A DNA stretch of 64,000 nucleotides from Staphylococcus simiae (lineage in GTDB: Bacteria; Bacillota; Bacilli; Staphylococcales; Staphylococcaceae). Below are positions 51,291 to 59,469 of the stretch, in pieces. Within the stretch, counting starts at the first letter, position 1. The number at the start of each line of letters is the position of its first letter. The notes below the pieces were generated by a model. The model had not been told where the DNA came from and did no database searches. It was given only the letters and a program-made list of their open reading frames with translations. The position numbers were made by a program, and so were the translations under genes. The stretch spans positions 992,001 to 1,056,000 of the forward strand of contig NZ_CP071589.1 of NCBI RefSeq assembly GCF_017357005.1, in the 5' to 3' direction.

Positions 51291-51337
51291 ATAGTATAGC
51301 ACTCATTTATTATTGCTAAATATTAGTAAATTTTTCT

Positions 51338-51772
51338 GGTTCTTTATTTTTTCAGGACTGATAAATAAAAAGTGAATAGTTTAAAATATAAATTATATTG
51401 AAGCCGAGACTCCTGAGGTAGGGACCCAGCACAGAAAAATTCTGTCAACAGACTTTTTACAATAATGTGCAAGCTGGGCAAGGGACCCAGCACAGAAAAA
51501 TTTTAAAAAGGATTACAGTTGACACTATTAGTGCAACTGCATAAGAACTAGTAAAGATTGTAAATCTAACTAGTTCTAAATGTGCAATACGGGCAAGGTT
51601 GGGCAAGAGCTACTAAAGATTAAATATCTAAGTAAAGGATTACAATTGGTTGCTAGCACAACAATTGCATAAGAGCTAGTAAAGATTGTAAATCTAACTA
51701 GCTCTAAATGTGGAAGATGGGGTGCGAAGCTTGAAAAAATAATTATGCATCAGTTCAATTTGGTAGAGAACC
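51338..51772. repeat. MITE-like element, copy 4, filled with STAR-like and hairpin units
   Basis: Outer ends GGTTCTTTATTTTTTCAGGA and (reverse complement) GGTTCTCTACCAAATTGAAC. Between them: GCCGAGACTCCTGAGG; two GGGACCCAGCACAGAAAAAT units (51421, 51492); a GGATTACAGTTGACACTATT hairpin; GAACTAGTAAAGATTG with CAATCTTTACTAGTTC-type hairpins repeated three times (with variations); and a GGATTACAATTGGTTGCTAG hairpin unit (about 51637). The last is the same module, in reverse orientation, that carries the group II intron at 7407. Confidence 0.8.
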
Positions 51773-51874
51773 ATTTTTCTATAGTATATAAAGTGATTGC
51801 TATGCATAATATTTAAAAATAAAAGAATAGTTATGTTAAAATTAATTTTAACTAATGATTAAGGATGACCAATT

Positions 51875-52675
51875 ATGAATAAACCAATAGGTGTAATAGA
51901 CTCAGGGGTTGGAGGTTTAACGGTCGCAAAAGAGATTATGCGACAATTACCCAATGAAACAATCTACTATTTAGGTGATATCGGTAGATGTCCGTATGGT
52001 CCTAGACCAGGCGAACAAGTTAAACAATTTACAGTAGAAATTGCTCAGAAATTAATGGAATTTGATATTAAAATGTTAGTCATTGCTTGTAATACAGCAA
52101 CTGCTGTTGCGTTAGAGTATCTACAAACGTTACTACCTATACCAGTAATAGGGGTTATTGAACCTGGAGCAAGAACAGCCATTATGACGACTAGAAACAA
52201 TAATGTTTTAGTATTAGGTACTGAAGGTACAATTAAATCAGAAGCTTATCGTACGCATATTAAACGTATCAATCCACATGTTGAAGTACATGGCGTAGCT
52301 TGTCCAGGTTTTGTACCATTGGTTGAACAAATGAGATACAATGATCCTACGATTACTAGTATCATTATCCACCAAACATTGAAACGTTGGAGAAATAGTA
52401 AAGCAGATACTGTCATTTTAGGCTGTACACATTATCCATTGTTATATAAGCCGATATATGATTATTTTGATGGTAAGAAAACTGTCATTTCTTCAGGTTT
52501 AGAAACGGCTAGAGAAGTGAGTGCATTGTTAACATTTAGCAATGAACATGCTAGCTATACGCAACATCCACAACATCGTTTCTTTGCAACGGGTAATACA
52601 ACTCATATTACTAATATTATTAAAGAATGGTTGAATTTATCAGTAACTGTAGAACAAATTTCGGTATATGAATAG
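51875..52675 (+). CDS. murI: glutamate racemase
   Basis: 266 residues. Converts L- to D-glutamate for peptidoglycan without a cofactor. Motifs: [16 protein letters not shown] (residue 5 on), [12 protein letters not shown], first catalytic Cys in [11 protein letters not shown] near 73, and second in [10 protein letters not shown] near 184. Start at ATG 51875 after AAGGATGACC. Followed closely by rdgB. Confidence 0.95.
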   Translation: MNKPIGVIDSGVGGLTVAKEIMRQLPNETIYYLGDIGRCPYGPRPGEQVKQFTVEIAQKLMEFDIKMLVIACNTATAVALEYLQTLLPIPVIGVIEPGARTAIMTTRNNNVLVLGTEGTIKSEAYRTHIKRINPHVEVHGVACPGFVPLVEQMRYNDPTITSIIIHQTLKRWRNSKADTVILGCTHYPLLYKPIYDYFDGKKTVISSGLETAREVSALLTFSNEHASYTQHPQHRFFATGNTTHITNIIKEWLNLSVTVEQISVYE

Positions 52676-52686
52676 GAGAATAAAAC

Positions 52687-53274
52687 ATGAAAGATATTGT
52701 TATTGCGTCAAATAATCAAGGTAAGATTAATGATTTCAAAGTTATCTTTCCAGAATATAATGTGATTGGTATTTCAGAGTTGATTCCTAATTTTGATGTT
52801 GAAGAAACTGGTACAACATTTGAAGCTAATGCTAAATTGAAATCTGAAGCTGCAGCAAAAGCTTTGAATAAAACAGTTATAGCTGATGATAGTGGACTCG
52901 AAGTATTTGCATTAAATGGAGAGCCTGGAATATATTCAGCTCGATACGCTGGAGAAGAAAAAAGCGATGACGCTAATATCACTAAATTATTAGCAAATTT
53001 AGGTGATAATCCACATAGAGAAGCGCAATTTGTTTGTGTTATTAGTATGAGTGGACCAGACATAGAAACACAAACCTTTAAAGGAACAGTTGCTGGTGAA
53101 ATCACGACTGACAAGCAAGGTGATAACGGCTTTGGATATGATCCGATTTTTTATGTTCCTAGTATAAAAAAAACAATGGCCCAATTGTCGAAAGAAGAAA
53201 AAGGACAAATCAGTCATAGAAGAAATGCTATTAATAAATTAAAAGCATATTTGAAGGATGGTCAACATGTCTAA
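52687..53274 (+). CDS. rdgB: XTP/dITP diphosphatase (RdgB/HAM1 family)
   Basis: 195 residues. Removes non-canonical purine nucleoside triphosphates. Motifs: IVIASNNQGKINDF at the start, TVIADDSGLEVFALNGEPGI near 60, NGFGYDPIFYVP near 145 and SHRRNAINKLKAY near the end. RBS TAGGAGAA. Overlaps the next gene by 8 bases. Confidence 0.94.
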   Translation: MKDIVIASNNQGKINDFKVIFPEYNVIGISELIPNFDVEETGTTFEANAKLKSEAAAKALNKTVIADDSGLEVFALNGEPGIYSARYAGEEKSDDANITKLLANLGDNPHREAQFVCVISMSGPDIETQTFKGTVAGEITTDKQGDNGFGYDPIFYVPSIKKTMAQLSKEEKGQISHRRNAINKLKAYLKDGQHV

Positions 53275-53770
53275 ATGGATTATAATTAGTGACAATCATA
53301 ATGAGTCAGGGATATTATATGACATATATGAAATGCATAGTGATGCTGATGTTTTTATACATTTGGGTGATTCAGAATTTGAATATAATGATACCGAATT
53401 AAGTTTATATCATCGAGTAAAAGGTAATTGTGATTTTTATCCTGAATTTCCAATGGAAGAAATAATTGATGTGAATGGAATTAAAGCTTTTTATACTCAC
53501 GGACATATGTATAGTGTGAATCAAACACGTCAATTATTAGCTGATAAAGCTAAAGAATTAAGTTGTCAATTCGCATTTTATGGACATACACATGTAGCAA
53601 AATATGAAAATATTGACGGCATACATGTCATCAATCCAGGAAGTATTTCACAGTCAAGAAGTTCAGAAGAAGAAACTTTCGCTGAGATAATGATAGACGA
53701 CGACAACCAAACAGGAACAATCAATTTTAGAAATCGTAACAACAAAATTATTAGACACACTTCCTTCTGA
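53267..53770 (+). CDS. YfcE/MJ0936-type metallophosphoesterase
   Basis: 167 residues. Calcineurin-like fold with IIISDNHNES, HLGDSEF, VKGNCDFYPEFP, HGHMY and FYGHTHVAK, all metal-binding motifs of small phosphodiesterases. Substrate not known. The ATG at 53267 is used because AAGGATGG is then 8 bases upstream; the ATG at 53258 lies inside that site. Its last codons overlap the first copy of the 69-bp repeat, whose hairpin (AGACACAC/GTGTGTCT) probably ends this operon. Confidence 0.92.
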   Translation: MSKWIIISDNHNESGILYDIYEMHSDADVFIHLGDSEFEYNDTELSLYHRVKGNCDFYPEFPMEEIIDVNGIKAFYTHGHMYSVNQTRQLLADKAKELSCQFAFYGHTHVAKYENIDGIHVINPGSISQSRSSEEETFAEIMIDDDNQTGTINFRNRNNKIIRHTSF

Positions 53771-53929
53771 AAGAAGGTTAGTGTGTCTTATGCATTTATG
53801 AGGCACGAATAAATGTAAACGAAAAGAACTTCCTTCTGAAAGAAGGTTAGTGTGTCTTATGCATTTATGAGGCACGAATAAATGTAAACGAAAAGAACTT
53901 CCTTCTGAAAGAAGGTTAGTGTGTCTTAT
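53759..53929 (+). repeat. 69-bp tandem repeat, about 2.5 copies
   Basis: TTCCTTCTGAAAGAAGG starts at 53761, 53830 and 53899, exactly 69 bases apart. Two full units are identical over their length as far as I can read, and the third is cut after about 31 bases. Each unit holds the hairpin CCTTC-TGAAA-GAAGG followed by TTAGTGTGTCTTAT. Only the first has the outer arm AGACACAC, coming from the preceding gene, that makes a long terminator-like stem. Starts inside the 3' end of the phosphodiesterase gene. Confidence 0.95.
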
Positions 53930-53968
53930 AATCGCTAATATGTTTATCAAACCATTTATTAAGAAACA

Positions 53969-53984
53969 ATTAATAAATAGTTAA
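53969..53984 (+). promoter_or_regulatory. SaeR-box-like site upstream of the ecb-like gene
   Basis: ATTAA-TAAATA-GTTAA, one mismatch from the SaeR consensus GTTAA-N6-GTTAA that controls ecb, efb, scn and hla in S. aureus. It is 63 bases before the start codon. Confidence 0.5.
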
Positions 53985-54047
53985 TGGTTATTATCATTTT
54001 TATCTTTTATTATATTTTTATCAAATATAGTAAGGATGGTATTAAAA

Positions 54048-54362
54048 ATGATTAAAAAATATGCAACAAAAGCAATATTAAGTGCAACGATTATTGGTAT
54101 ATCAACAACAATTTTTAGTAATATTTCGCAGGCTCAACAACAACCACAATATAATAGTTATGCTAATAACTACCATAATAATACGTTAATAAAATTGAGT
54201 GAAGCTAAAAAAGCTGTTGCAGAATTCCAACGTAAAAGAACAATTGCTACACATCGAAAAGCTCAAAGAGCTGTTAACTTAGTACATTTTGATTATAAAT
54301 ATGAAAAGAAAAAACTTCAAAAACAAATTGATATCGTATTAAAATATAATATTTTAAAATAA
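54048..54362 (+). CDS. ecb: secreted complement C3-binding protein, Ecb/Efb family
   Basis: 104-residue precursor: signal peptide (residues 1-29, MIKKYATKAILSATIIGIST, cut after SQA), a short Gln/Asn/Tyr-rich linker, then a three-helix domain of about 60 residues. It contains ATHRKAQRAVNLVHFDY, matching the C3d-binding helix of Efb/Ecb. The Arg and Asn that contact C3d (R131 and N138 in Efb) are both present with the right spacing. Length and the ending VLKYNILK fit Ecb (Ehp) better than the longer, fibrinogen-binding Efb. Start ATG 54048 follows AAGGATGG; an ATG 12 bases earlier lies in that site. Confidence 0.85.
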   Translation: MIKKYATKAILSATIIGISTTIFSNISQAQQQPQYNSYANNYHNNTLIKLSEAKKAVAEFQRKRTIATHRKAQRAVNLVHFDYKYEKKKLQKQIDIVLKYNILK

Positions 54363-54403
54363 AGTATCGTAATGTATAACAGAAAAGTTTAAATAAGCAC
54401 TTA

Positions 54404-54437
54404 AAAGCTGAGACAGTAAAAATGTTTCAGCTTTTTT
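54404..54437 (+). terminator. terminator of the ecb-like gene
   Basis: AAAGCTGAGACA with TGTTTCAGCTTT, then T run. Confidence 0.88.
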
Positions 54438-54438
54438 A

Positions 54439-54504
54439 GGTTCTTTTTTTTAGGACTGATAAATAAAAAAATAATTATGTATCAGTCCAATTTAGGATAG
54501 AACC
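54439..54504. repeat. MITE-like element, copy 5 (shortest, 66 bp)
   Basis: GGTTCTTTTTTTTAGGACTG at one end and, in reverse complement, GGTTCTATCCTAAATTGGAC at the other. The inner ACTGATA(A/C)ATAA arms also pair. It abuts the ecb terminator. Confidence 0.78.
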
Positions 54505-54562
54505 CTTTTTTAATTCTATGATAAATAATTTTATTAATTTAATGAATGTGTTTTTAAATTAT

Positions 54563-54590
54563 AAAAAAGGCCCTATCAATAAGATAGGGA
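54563..54590 (-). terminator. terminator of the small membrane protein gene
   Basis: On the minus strand CCCTATC-TTATT-GATAGGG followed by CCTTTTTTAT. Confidence 0.85.
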
Positions 54591-54597
54591 AATTAGT

Positions 54598-54801
54598 TTA
54601 AAAACCTTTTCTTTTAACTTGTCTAAATACAAAAACTCCAAATATTACCAAATTAATAAATTGTAATGTTTTTAAAGTTAAGGATGAGAGTGGTAATACA
54701 AATATACCTAAAAAGAAATTTAAAGTAACAAAAATAAGTGTAATTGCCAATAGTATTTGTTGAGATTTTGGCATGTTATTTTCTTTGTTATTATTATTCA
54801 T
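54598..54801 (-). CDS. small two-helix membrane protein, unknown
   Basis: 67 residues: Asn-rich start (MNNNNKENNMPKSQ), two membrane helices (ILLAITLIFVTLNFFLGIF; LQFINLVIFGVFVF) and a basic end (RQVKRKGF). RBS GGAGG lies 9 bases before the ATG, and a terminator follows, so it is likely a real gene. I do not recognise a family. Confidence 0.7.
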   Translation of the reverse strand: MNNNNKENNMPKSQQILLAITLIFVTLNFFLGIFVLPLSSLTLKTLQFINLVIFGVFVFRQVKRKGF

Positions 54802-54921
54802 TTAACTATCCTCCATTTTAGAACCAATTTATCTTATATGATGGGTTATTAATAGACAAAAAAAGAATCCCAATATTATGGGATCCTTAATTTCGAAAAG
54901 TATTTTATTTTCGTATATTAG

Positions 54922-54995
54922 CGTCCTGGGAGGGATTCGAACCCCCGACCGATGGCTTAGAAGGCCATTGCTCTATCCAGCTGAGCTACCAGGAC
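54922..54995 (-). tRNA. tRNA-Arg (anticodon TCT)
   Basis: 74-base cloverleaf on the minus strand. Acceptor GTCCTGG/CCAGGAC, D arm AGCTCAGCTGGATAGAGC, anticodon stem ATGGC/GCCAT with loop CTTCTAA (anticodon TCT, reads AGA), T arm GGGGGTTCGAATCCCTC with the standard TTCGAAT. CCA is not encoded. Confidence 0.96.
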
Positions 54996-55338
54996 ATCTT
55001 TAATAACACAAAACTAATTATAGCTAAATAAAATTGATTAAGCAATACCTTAATTATAAAAAATATTTATATTTTTCACTATTTTAGAGCATTTCAACTA
55101 AAAATAACTAATAGCATATCAATAAAATGTAAACAATTAAATTGCATTAATGACACTTTGGAATGCTTAACTGTTTAATTCTGGAATATATTGTACGAAT
55201 TTGTATTGCAAAACACTTTCTATGAATTATCTATCCAATTGTATACGTTTTATTTTATAGTGTAAATAACAAATCGATAACATGTAATACAGTTATTAAT
55301 CGTTTTGTTAAATAATCGAAGGATGAGGAGTGTTTTCA
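54996..55338. other. AT-rich gap between tRNA-Arg and psmβ
   Basis: 343 bases, no gene. It must hold the psmβ promoter (agr/AgrA controlled in S. aureus), but I cannot place an AgrA site with confidence. No repeats or integrase remnants seen next to the tRNA. Confidence 0.55.
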
Positions 55339-55473
55339 ATGGAAGGTTTATTCAATGCAATTAAAGAAACAGTAACAGCAGCTATAAATAATGATGGTGC
55401 AAAATTAGGTACAAGCATTGTTGATATCGTTGAAAATGGTGTGGGTATCGTTTCTAAATTATTTGGTTTTTAA
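55339..55473 (+). CDS. psmB1: beta-class phenol-soluble modulin 1
   Basis: 44 residues: MEGLFNAIKETVTAAINNDG at the start and IVENGVGIVSKLFGF at the end. Amphipathic helical peptide secreted without a signal peptide. Very close to S. aureus PSMβ1, but with IVDIV and a GIVSK (not GLLGK) ending. RBS GATGAGGAG is about 9 bases before the ATG. Beta PSMs act in biofilm structure and spreading more than in cell lysis. Confidence 0.95.
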   Translation: MEGLFNAIKETVTAAINNDGAKLGTSIVDIVENGVGIVSKLFGF

Positions 55474-55514
55474 AATATGTAAGATAAATATATATTTGAA
55501 ATGGAGAGATAACA

Positions 55515-55649
55515 ATGACAAAATTAGCAGAAGCAATTGCAAGTACTGTACAAGCAGCACAACAACATGATAGCGCTAAGTTAGGAACTAGCATTGTTGA
55601 TATCGTTTCTAATGGTGTTGGCTTGTTAGGTAAATTATTTGGATTTTAA
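55515..55649 (+). CDS. psmB2: beta-class phenol-soluble modulin 2
   Basis: 44 residues: [20 protein letters not shown], then [16 protein letters not shown] and LLGKLFGF. Paralogue of the preceding gene, 41 bases downstream and in the same operon; about half of the positions are shared. RBS GGAGAG precedes the ATG. Exported, in S. aureus, by the Pmt ABC transporter encoded elsewhere. Confidence 0.95.
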   Translation: MTKLAEAIASTVQAAQQHDSAKLGTSIVDIVSNGVGLLGKLFGF

Positions 55650-55720
55650 TATCTATTAATCTTCTTAAAAAATTGTTTTACAAGTAATCTATTCTGTGTT
55701 CAAAATTAATTATGATATAT

Positions 55721-55765
55721 GACAACCATTTAAGGATTTTCTCGACCTTAAATGGTTGTTTTTTG
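55721..55765 (+). terminator. terminator of psmβ operon
   Basis: GACAACCATTTAAGG with CCTTAAATGGTTG, then TTTTTT. Confidence 0.92.
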
Positions 55766-55845
55766 TATTTAACTATTGATATCAAAATTATGATTAATTT
55801 GCTATGATAATGAATAAGTTAAAAAAGACAAAAGGGGAAATCATA

Positions 55846-56532
55846 TTGACTTATCAATGTATATTATTAGATTTTGACGATACTATAGTAGATTTTTATG
55901 ATGCAGAAGAACAAGGCTTTTTTCATATGACGCAACAATTTAATCATAATGCAACTATAGAAGACTTCCAACTATTTAAAAAAATAAACAAACAGCATTG
56001 GGAAGCTTTTCAACAAAATAAATTTACAAAAGAACAAATATTATCGCGTCGTTTTGAAATGTATTTTAATCATCATAATATGAAGGTCGATGGTAGGGAA
56101 GTAGATTTCTTGTATAGAGAAGGATTGGCTAAAGCTAACATAAAATATTTTGATAATACATTAGAAACTATTGCAGAGCTATCAAATAATCATAAGTTAT
56201 ACATTGTTACTAATGGAGTTACAGAAACGCAACAACGGAGATTACAACAAACACCTCTAGATAAATATATGGACGGTATTTTCATTTCTGAACAAACTGG
56301 TTCTCAAAAACCTAATAAAGCGTTTTTTGATTATGTGTTTAAAGATATAGGAGAGCATTATAGAGATAATTCGATTATAGTTGGAGATTCTCTTACTTCT
56401 GATATTTTAGGTGCTCAAAATGCAGGTATAGCAAGTTGTTGGTTTAATGTTAGAAATTTTGCCAATAATACTACGATACAACCTACATATGAAATAAATA
56501 ATTTAAAACAATTAATCAATATTGTAAAATAA
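55846..56532 (+). CDS. HAD-family YjjG-type nucleotidase
   Basis: 228 residues. HAD motif I LLDFDDTIVDF near the start, motif II YIVTNGVTETQ, motif III lysine in GSQKPNKAFF, motif IV IIVGDSLTSDILGAQNAGI. Cap domain of the YjjG/YfnB type, so probably a phosphatase of non-canonical pyrimidine nucleotides. The start is taken as TTG 55846 (MTYQCILLDFDDT) with AAAGGGG 8 bases upstream; in-frame ATGs at 55804-55810 would add an unconserved basic leader. Confidence 0.88.
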   Translation: MTYQCILLDFDDTIVDFYDAEEQGFFHMTQQFNHNATIEDFQLFKKINKQHWEAFQQNKFTKEQILSRRFEMYFNHHNMKVDGREVDFLYREGLAKANIKYFDNTLETIAELSNNHKLYIVTNGVTETQQRRLQQTPLDKYMDGIFISEQTGSQKPNKAFFDYVFKDIGEHYRDNSIIVGDSLTSDILGAQNAGIASCWFNVRNFANNTTIQPTYEINNLKQLINIVK

Positions 56533-56536
56533 TGCA

Positions 56537-56579
56537 AAAAGCAAACTAAGAAGTTATTAAGTTATCTTAGTTTGCTTTG
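56537..56579. terminator. bidirectional terminator
   Basis: AAAGCAAACTAAGA with TCTTAGTTTGCTTT between converging genes. Confidence 0.9.
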
Positions 56580-56621
56580 ATTCTAATATTATCTGTTGTT
56601 AGTAAGATTAATTTAATATTA

Positions 56622-57071
56622 TTAGTTACTTTTAGGTTTCCATAATAAAACATCATGACCTTCAGGATTTTTTGCTTCGACATCTTCAAATCCATGATGT
56701 AAGAAAAAGTTTTTAGAATCATTTCTACCAATTGCTTTAATTGGCATATTGAAACTTTTAGCATAATCTATTAATTCAGTTGCGTAGCCCCTATGTTGAT
56801 ATTTTGGTAAAACTTCTAGTTTCCACAATAATAAGTAATCTTCGAATTCTGGAAAATAAATTTCTTCAACGTCGCCTTTTCTAAGTAGTGCCATACGTGC
56901 GCCAAGTTGCTCACCAACAAAGATACCATAAAAAGGTGAGTCTGAACTTGCATCAATAATTTGACCATTTAATTCATCAATCATGTATAAATCTTTATTA
57001 CCAAATTCTCTAAAATTTTCAAAAAGCTCATCAGTTTTATAATTAATTTCGAGATGTTTTATATTACCCAT
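56622..57071 (-). CDS. GNAT-family N-acetyltransferase (YlbP-like)
   Basis: 149 residues. Acetyl-CoA loop LEVLPKYQHRGYATELIDYA near residue 91 (the Q/R-x-x-G-x-A/G signature) and IGRNDSKNFFLHHGFEDVEA near 113. Substrate unknown. In Bacillus, ylbP stands a few genes before bshC (yllA); here it is the immediate, divergent neighbour. RBS AGGGGAGAT. Confidence 0.87.
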   Translation of the reverse strand: MGNIKHLEINYKTDELFENFREFGNKDLYMIDELNGQIIDASSDSPFYGIFVGEQLGARMALLRKGDVEEIYFPEFEDYLLLWKLEVLPKYQHRGYATELIDYAKSFNMPIKAIGRNDSKNFFLHHGFEDVEAKNPEGHDVLLWKPKSN

Positions 57072-57204
57072 TGTTTATCTCCCCTTTAATTTGATAACTA
57101 TCTTTATTATAGCGTAAAGTATATGTAACTTTCATTCATTTATACCATGATGAGAGCAATTGTTTTGATAATTGAAATAAAACATAACATTATAAGCCGT
57201 AAAA

Positions 57205-57233
57205 TTGTCATATTGAAGTATAGTCTTTATACT
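57205..57233 (+). promoter_or_regulatory. bshC promoter
   Basis: -35 TTGTCA (57205-57210), a 17-base spacer, and -10 TATACT (57228-57233), 34 bases before the start codon. Confidence 0.72.
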
Positions 57234-57267
57234 GTTATGTGTAATCGCGTACTGAAGGAGAAAAAAC

Positions 57268-58881
57268 ATGGACTGTAAAGTAATTAACTTAAATGAAAAA
57301 GATCAGTTTATACCTAAATTGGAAGCAGATGATCCACAGATTTCACAATTATATAAATATGATATGAATGCTGAACAAAGTTTTGAACAAAAAATGAATG
57401 CTACGAATAATGGAAGAGAGCAAGAACTTGCTAATATTATTCAGTCGTATATGAGAGATTTATCTATCACGACACAGCAACAACGAAATATTGAAAATTT
57501 AGCTAGTGGTAGTAAAGTTGTTATTGGAGGTCAACAAGCTGGCTTATTTGGTGGCCCTTTATATACGTTTCACAAAATCTTCTCTATTATAACTTTAGCT
57601 AATGAATTAAGTGAGAAGTATCATCAGCAAGTTATCCCTGTATTCTGGATAGCTGGAGAAGATCATGATTTTGATGAAGTTAATCATACGTTTGTTTATA
57701 ATGAGCAAGATGCGTCATTACATAAAGTTAAATATCATACTATGGAAGCACTAGAAACAACAGTATCAAGATTTGTGCCAGAAAAAGAAGAGTTAAAACG
57801 TGCTTTAGTTGATATGTTTAAACAGTTTAAAGAGACTGAGCATAGTAAAAGTTTGTATGAATTATGTGTATCCATTATTGATAGCTATCATTCTTGGACA
57901 GATATGTTTAAAGCTTTACTTCACGAAGTTTTTAAAGATTATGGATTATTATTAGTTGATGCTCAATATGAACAGTTAAGGCAAATTGAAGGTCCAATGT
58001 TTGAACAAATAATTCAACAACATGATCAATTAGACGAAACTTTTAGAGCAACACAACAATTTATTCGAAATAAAGGTTTGGATTTAATGATTCAAACAGA
58101 TACTAATGTACATTTGTTTCTACATGATGATGGGATGCGCCAACTAATTAATAAAGAAAATAGTAAATATGTTGTGACTAAATCTGGTAAGATGTTTGAC
58201 AAGGAAGACTTACTAAATATAGCTCGCACTAGTCCACATTTATTATCAAACAATGTAGTAACTCGTCCATTAATGGAAGAATGGTTATTTAATACAGTTG
58301 CATTTGTTGGGGGACCAAGTGAAATTAAATATTGGGCGGAATTAAAAGAAGTATTTGAACTATTTAATGTAGATATGCCAATTGTAATGCCAAGGTTAAG
58401 AATGTCTTATTTATTGACGAGAACTGAAAAATTATTAAAACAGTATGATGTATCAATAGAAGATGTTCTGGTAAATGGTATCGATGATGATAGAAACAAG
58501 TTTATAAGAGAACAAGCATCAGAAACATTTATACAGCAAATTGAAAGTTTAAAACAGCAACAACAACAGCTTTATCAAGATTTATTTGATGAAGTAAGTA
58601 ATAATCAACAAAATATAAATCTGCTCAATAAAAATGATGATATTCATCAATATCAATTTGACTATTTAATAAAGCGTTACTTGTTAAATATTGAAAGAGA
58701 AAATGATATTAGTATGAAACATTTTAGAGAAATTCAAGAAACACTCCATCCAATGGGTGGTTTGCAAGAAAGAGTGTGGAATCCATTGCAATTAATGAAT
58801 GATTTTGGGATAGATGTGTTCAGTCCCTCCACCTATCCTCCACTTTCTTACACTTTGAAACATATTATTATAAAACCTTAG
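57268..58881 (+). CDS. bshC: bacillithiol synthase, cysteine-adding enzyme BshC
   Basis: 537 residues. Joins cysteine to glucosaminyl-malate in the last step of bacillithiol synthesis. Recognised by [20 protein letters not shown] (near residue 88), [20 protein letters not shown] (near 123) and the C-terminal [20 protein letters not shown]; a helical coiled-coil arm lies around 400-450. RBS AAGGAG. Located before mraZ as in other Bacillales. Confidence 0.95.
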   Translation: MDCKVINLNEKDQFIPKLEADDPQISQLYKYDMNAEQSFEQKMNATNNGREQELANIIQSYMRDLSITTQQQRNIENLASGSKVVIGGQQAGLFGGPLYTFHKIFSIITLANELSEKYHQQVIPVFWIAGEDHDFDEVNHTFVYNEQDASLHKVKYHTMEALETTVSRFVPEKEELKRALVDMFKQFKETEHSKSLYELCVSIIDSYHSWTDMFKALLHEVFKDYGLLLVDAQYEQLRQIEGPMFEQIIQQHDQLDETFRATQQFIRNKGLDLMIQTDTNVHLFLHDDGMRQLINKENSKYVVTKSGKMFDKEDLLNIARTSPHLLSNNVVTRPLMEEWLFNTVAFVGGPSEIKYWAELKEVFELFNVDMPIVMPRLRMSYLLTRTEKLLKQYDVSIEDVLVNGIDDDRNKFIREQASETFIQQIESLKQQQQQLYQDLFDEVSNNQQNINLLNKNDDIHQYQFDYLIKRYLLNIERENDISMKHFREIQETLHPMGGLQERVWNPLQLMNDFGIDVFSPSTYPPLSYTLKHIIIKP

Positions 58882-58898
58882 AGCACCAAGGGATTAAC

Positions 58899-58930
58899 TC
58901 GATTTATCAATTTGATAAATCGGGTTTTTT
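58899..58930 (+). terminator. terminator of bshC
   Basis: CGATTTATCAA with TTGATAAATCG (11-bp stem with almost no loop), then GGGTTTTTTT. Confidence 0.88.
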
Positions 58931-58970
58931 TGACGTTTTATAAATAAAATTGATAAATTTTACATAAACA

Positions 58971-58994
58971 GTGGAGGATAGTGGGGAGATGTGG
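58971..58994 (+). promoter_or_regulatory. MraZ operator: three GTGG direct repeats
   Basis: GTGG recurs at 58971, 58981 and 58991 with an exact 10-base period. MraZ octamers bind direct repeats of this spacing upstream of mraZ in other bacteria, so autoregulation of the dcw cluster is likely. Confidence 0.7.
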
Positions 58995-59023
58995 TAAATT
59001 ATATATAAGGTGAGGTGATAAAA

Positions 59024-59455
59024 ATGTTCATGGGAGAATACGATCATCAATTAGATACAAAAGGACGTATGATTATACCGTCCAAGTTTCGTTATGATTT
59101 AAATGAACGTTTTATTATCACTAGAGGCCTAGATAAATGTTTATTTGGTTATACTTTAGATGAATGGCAACAGATAGAAGAGAAAATGAAAACCTTACCT
59201 ATGACAAAAAAAGACGCACGTAAGTTTATGCGTATGTTCTTCTCTGGTGCTGTTGAAGTAGAACTTGATAAACAAGGACGTATAAATATTCCTCAAAATT
59301 TGAGGAAGTACGCTAACTTAAATAAAGAATGTACAGTAATAGGTGTTTCAAATCGTATTGAGATTTGGGATAGAGAGACTTGGAATGATTTCTATGAAGA
59401 ATCTGAAGAAAGTTTCGAAGATATTGCTGAAGATTTAATAGATTTTGATTTTTAA
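59024..59455 (+). CDS. mraZ: transcriptional regulator MraZ
   Basis: 143 residues with two SpoVT-AbrB type repeats: [20 protein letters not shown] at the start and [20 protein letters not shown] near 77. The second shows the D-x-x-G-R-I-x-I-P core. Controls the division/cell-wall cluster. The ATG at 59024 (MFMGEYDHQ) is chosen over an in-frame GTG at 59015 that lies inside the AAGGTGAGGTG binding site. First gene of the dcw cluster. Confidence 0.96.
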   Translation: MFMGEYDHQLDTKGRMIIPSKFRYDLNERFIITRGLDKCLFGYTLDEWQQIEEKMKTLPMTKKDARKFMRMFFSGAVEVELDKQGRINIPQNLRKYANLNKECTVIGVSNRIEIWDRETWNDFYEESEESFEDIAEDLIDFDF

Positions 59456-59469
59456 TTGGAGGAATTGAA

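Noticed and set aside
52716..53114. 132-residue minus-strand frame opposite rdgB
   Set aside because: Shadow of rdgB; no ribosome binding site and no recognisable motif.
53759..53929. Possible CRISPR array
   Set aside because: The units abut with no variable spacers, only 2.5 copies are present, and no cas genes are in the window.
53663..53950. Minus-strand open frame with a 23-residue repeat (RHTNLLSEGSSFRLHLFVPHK)
   Set aside because: It is the by-product of a 69-bp DNA repeat whose length is a multiple of three. There is no ribosome binding site, and it overlaps a real gene end.
54996..55338. Genomic-island attachment site at tRNA-Arg
   Set aside because: No repeat of the tRNA 3' end and no integrase in the neighbourhood.
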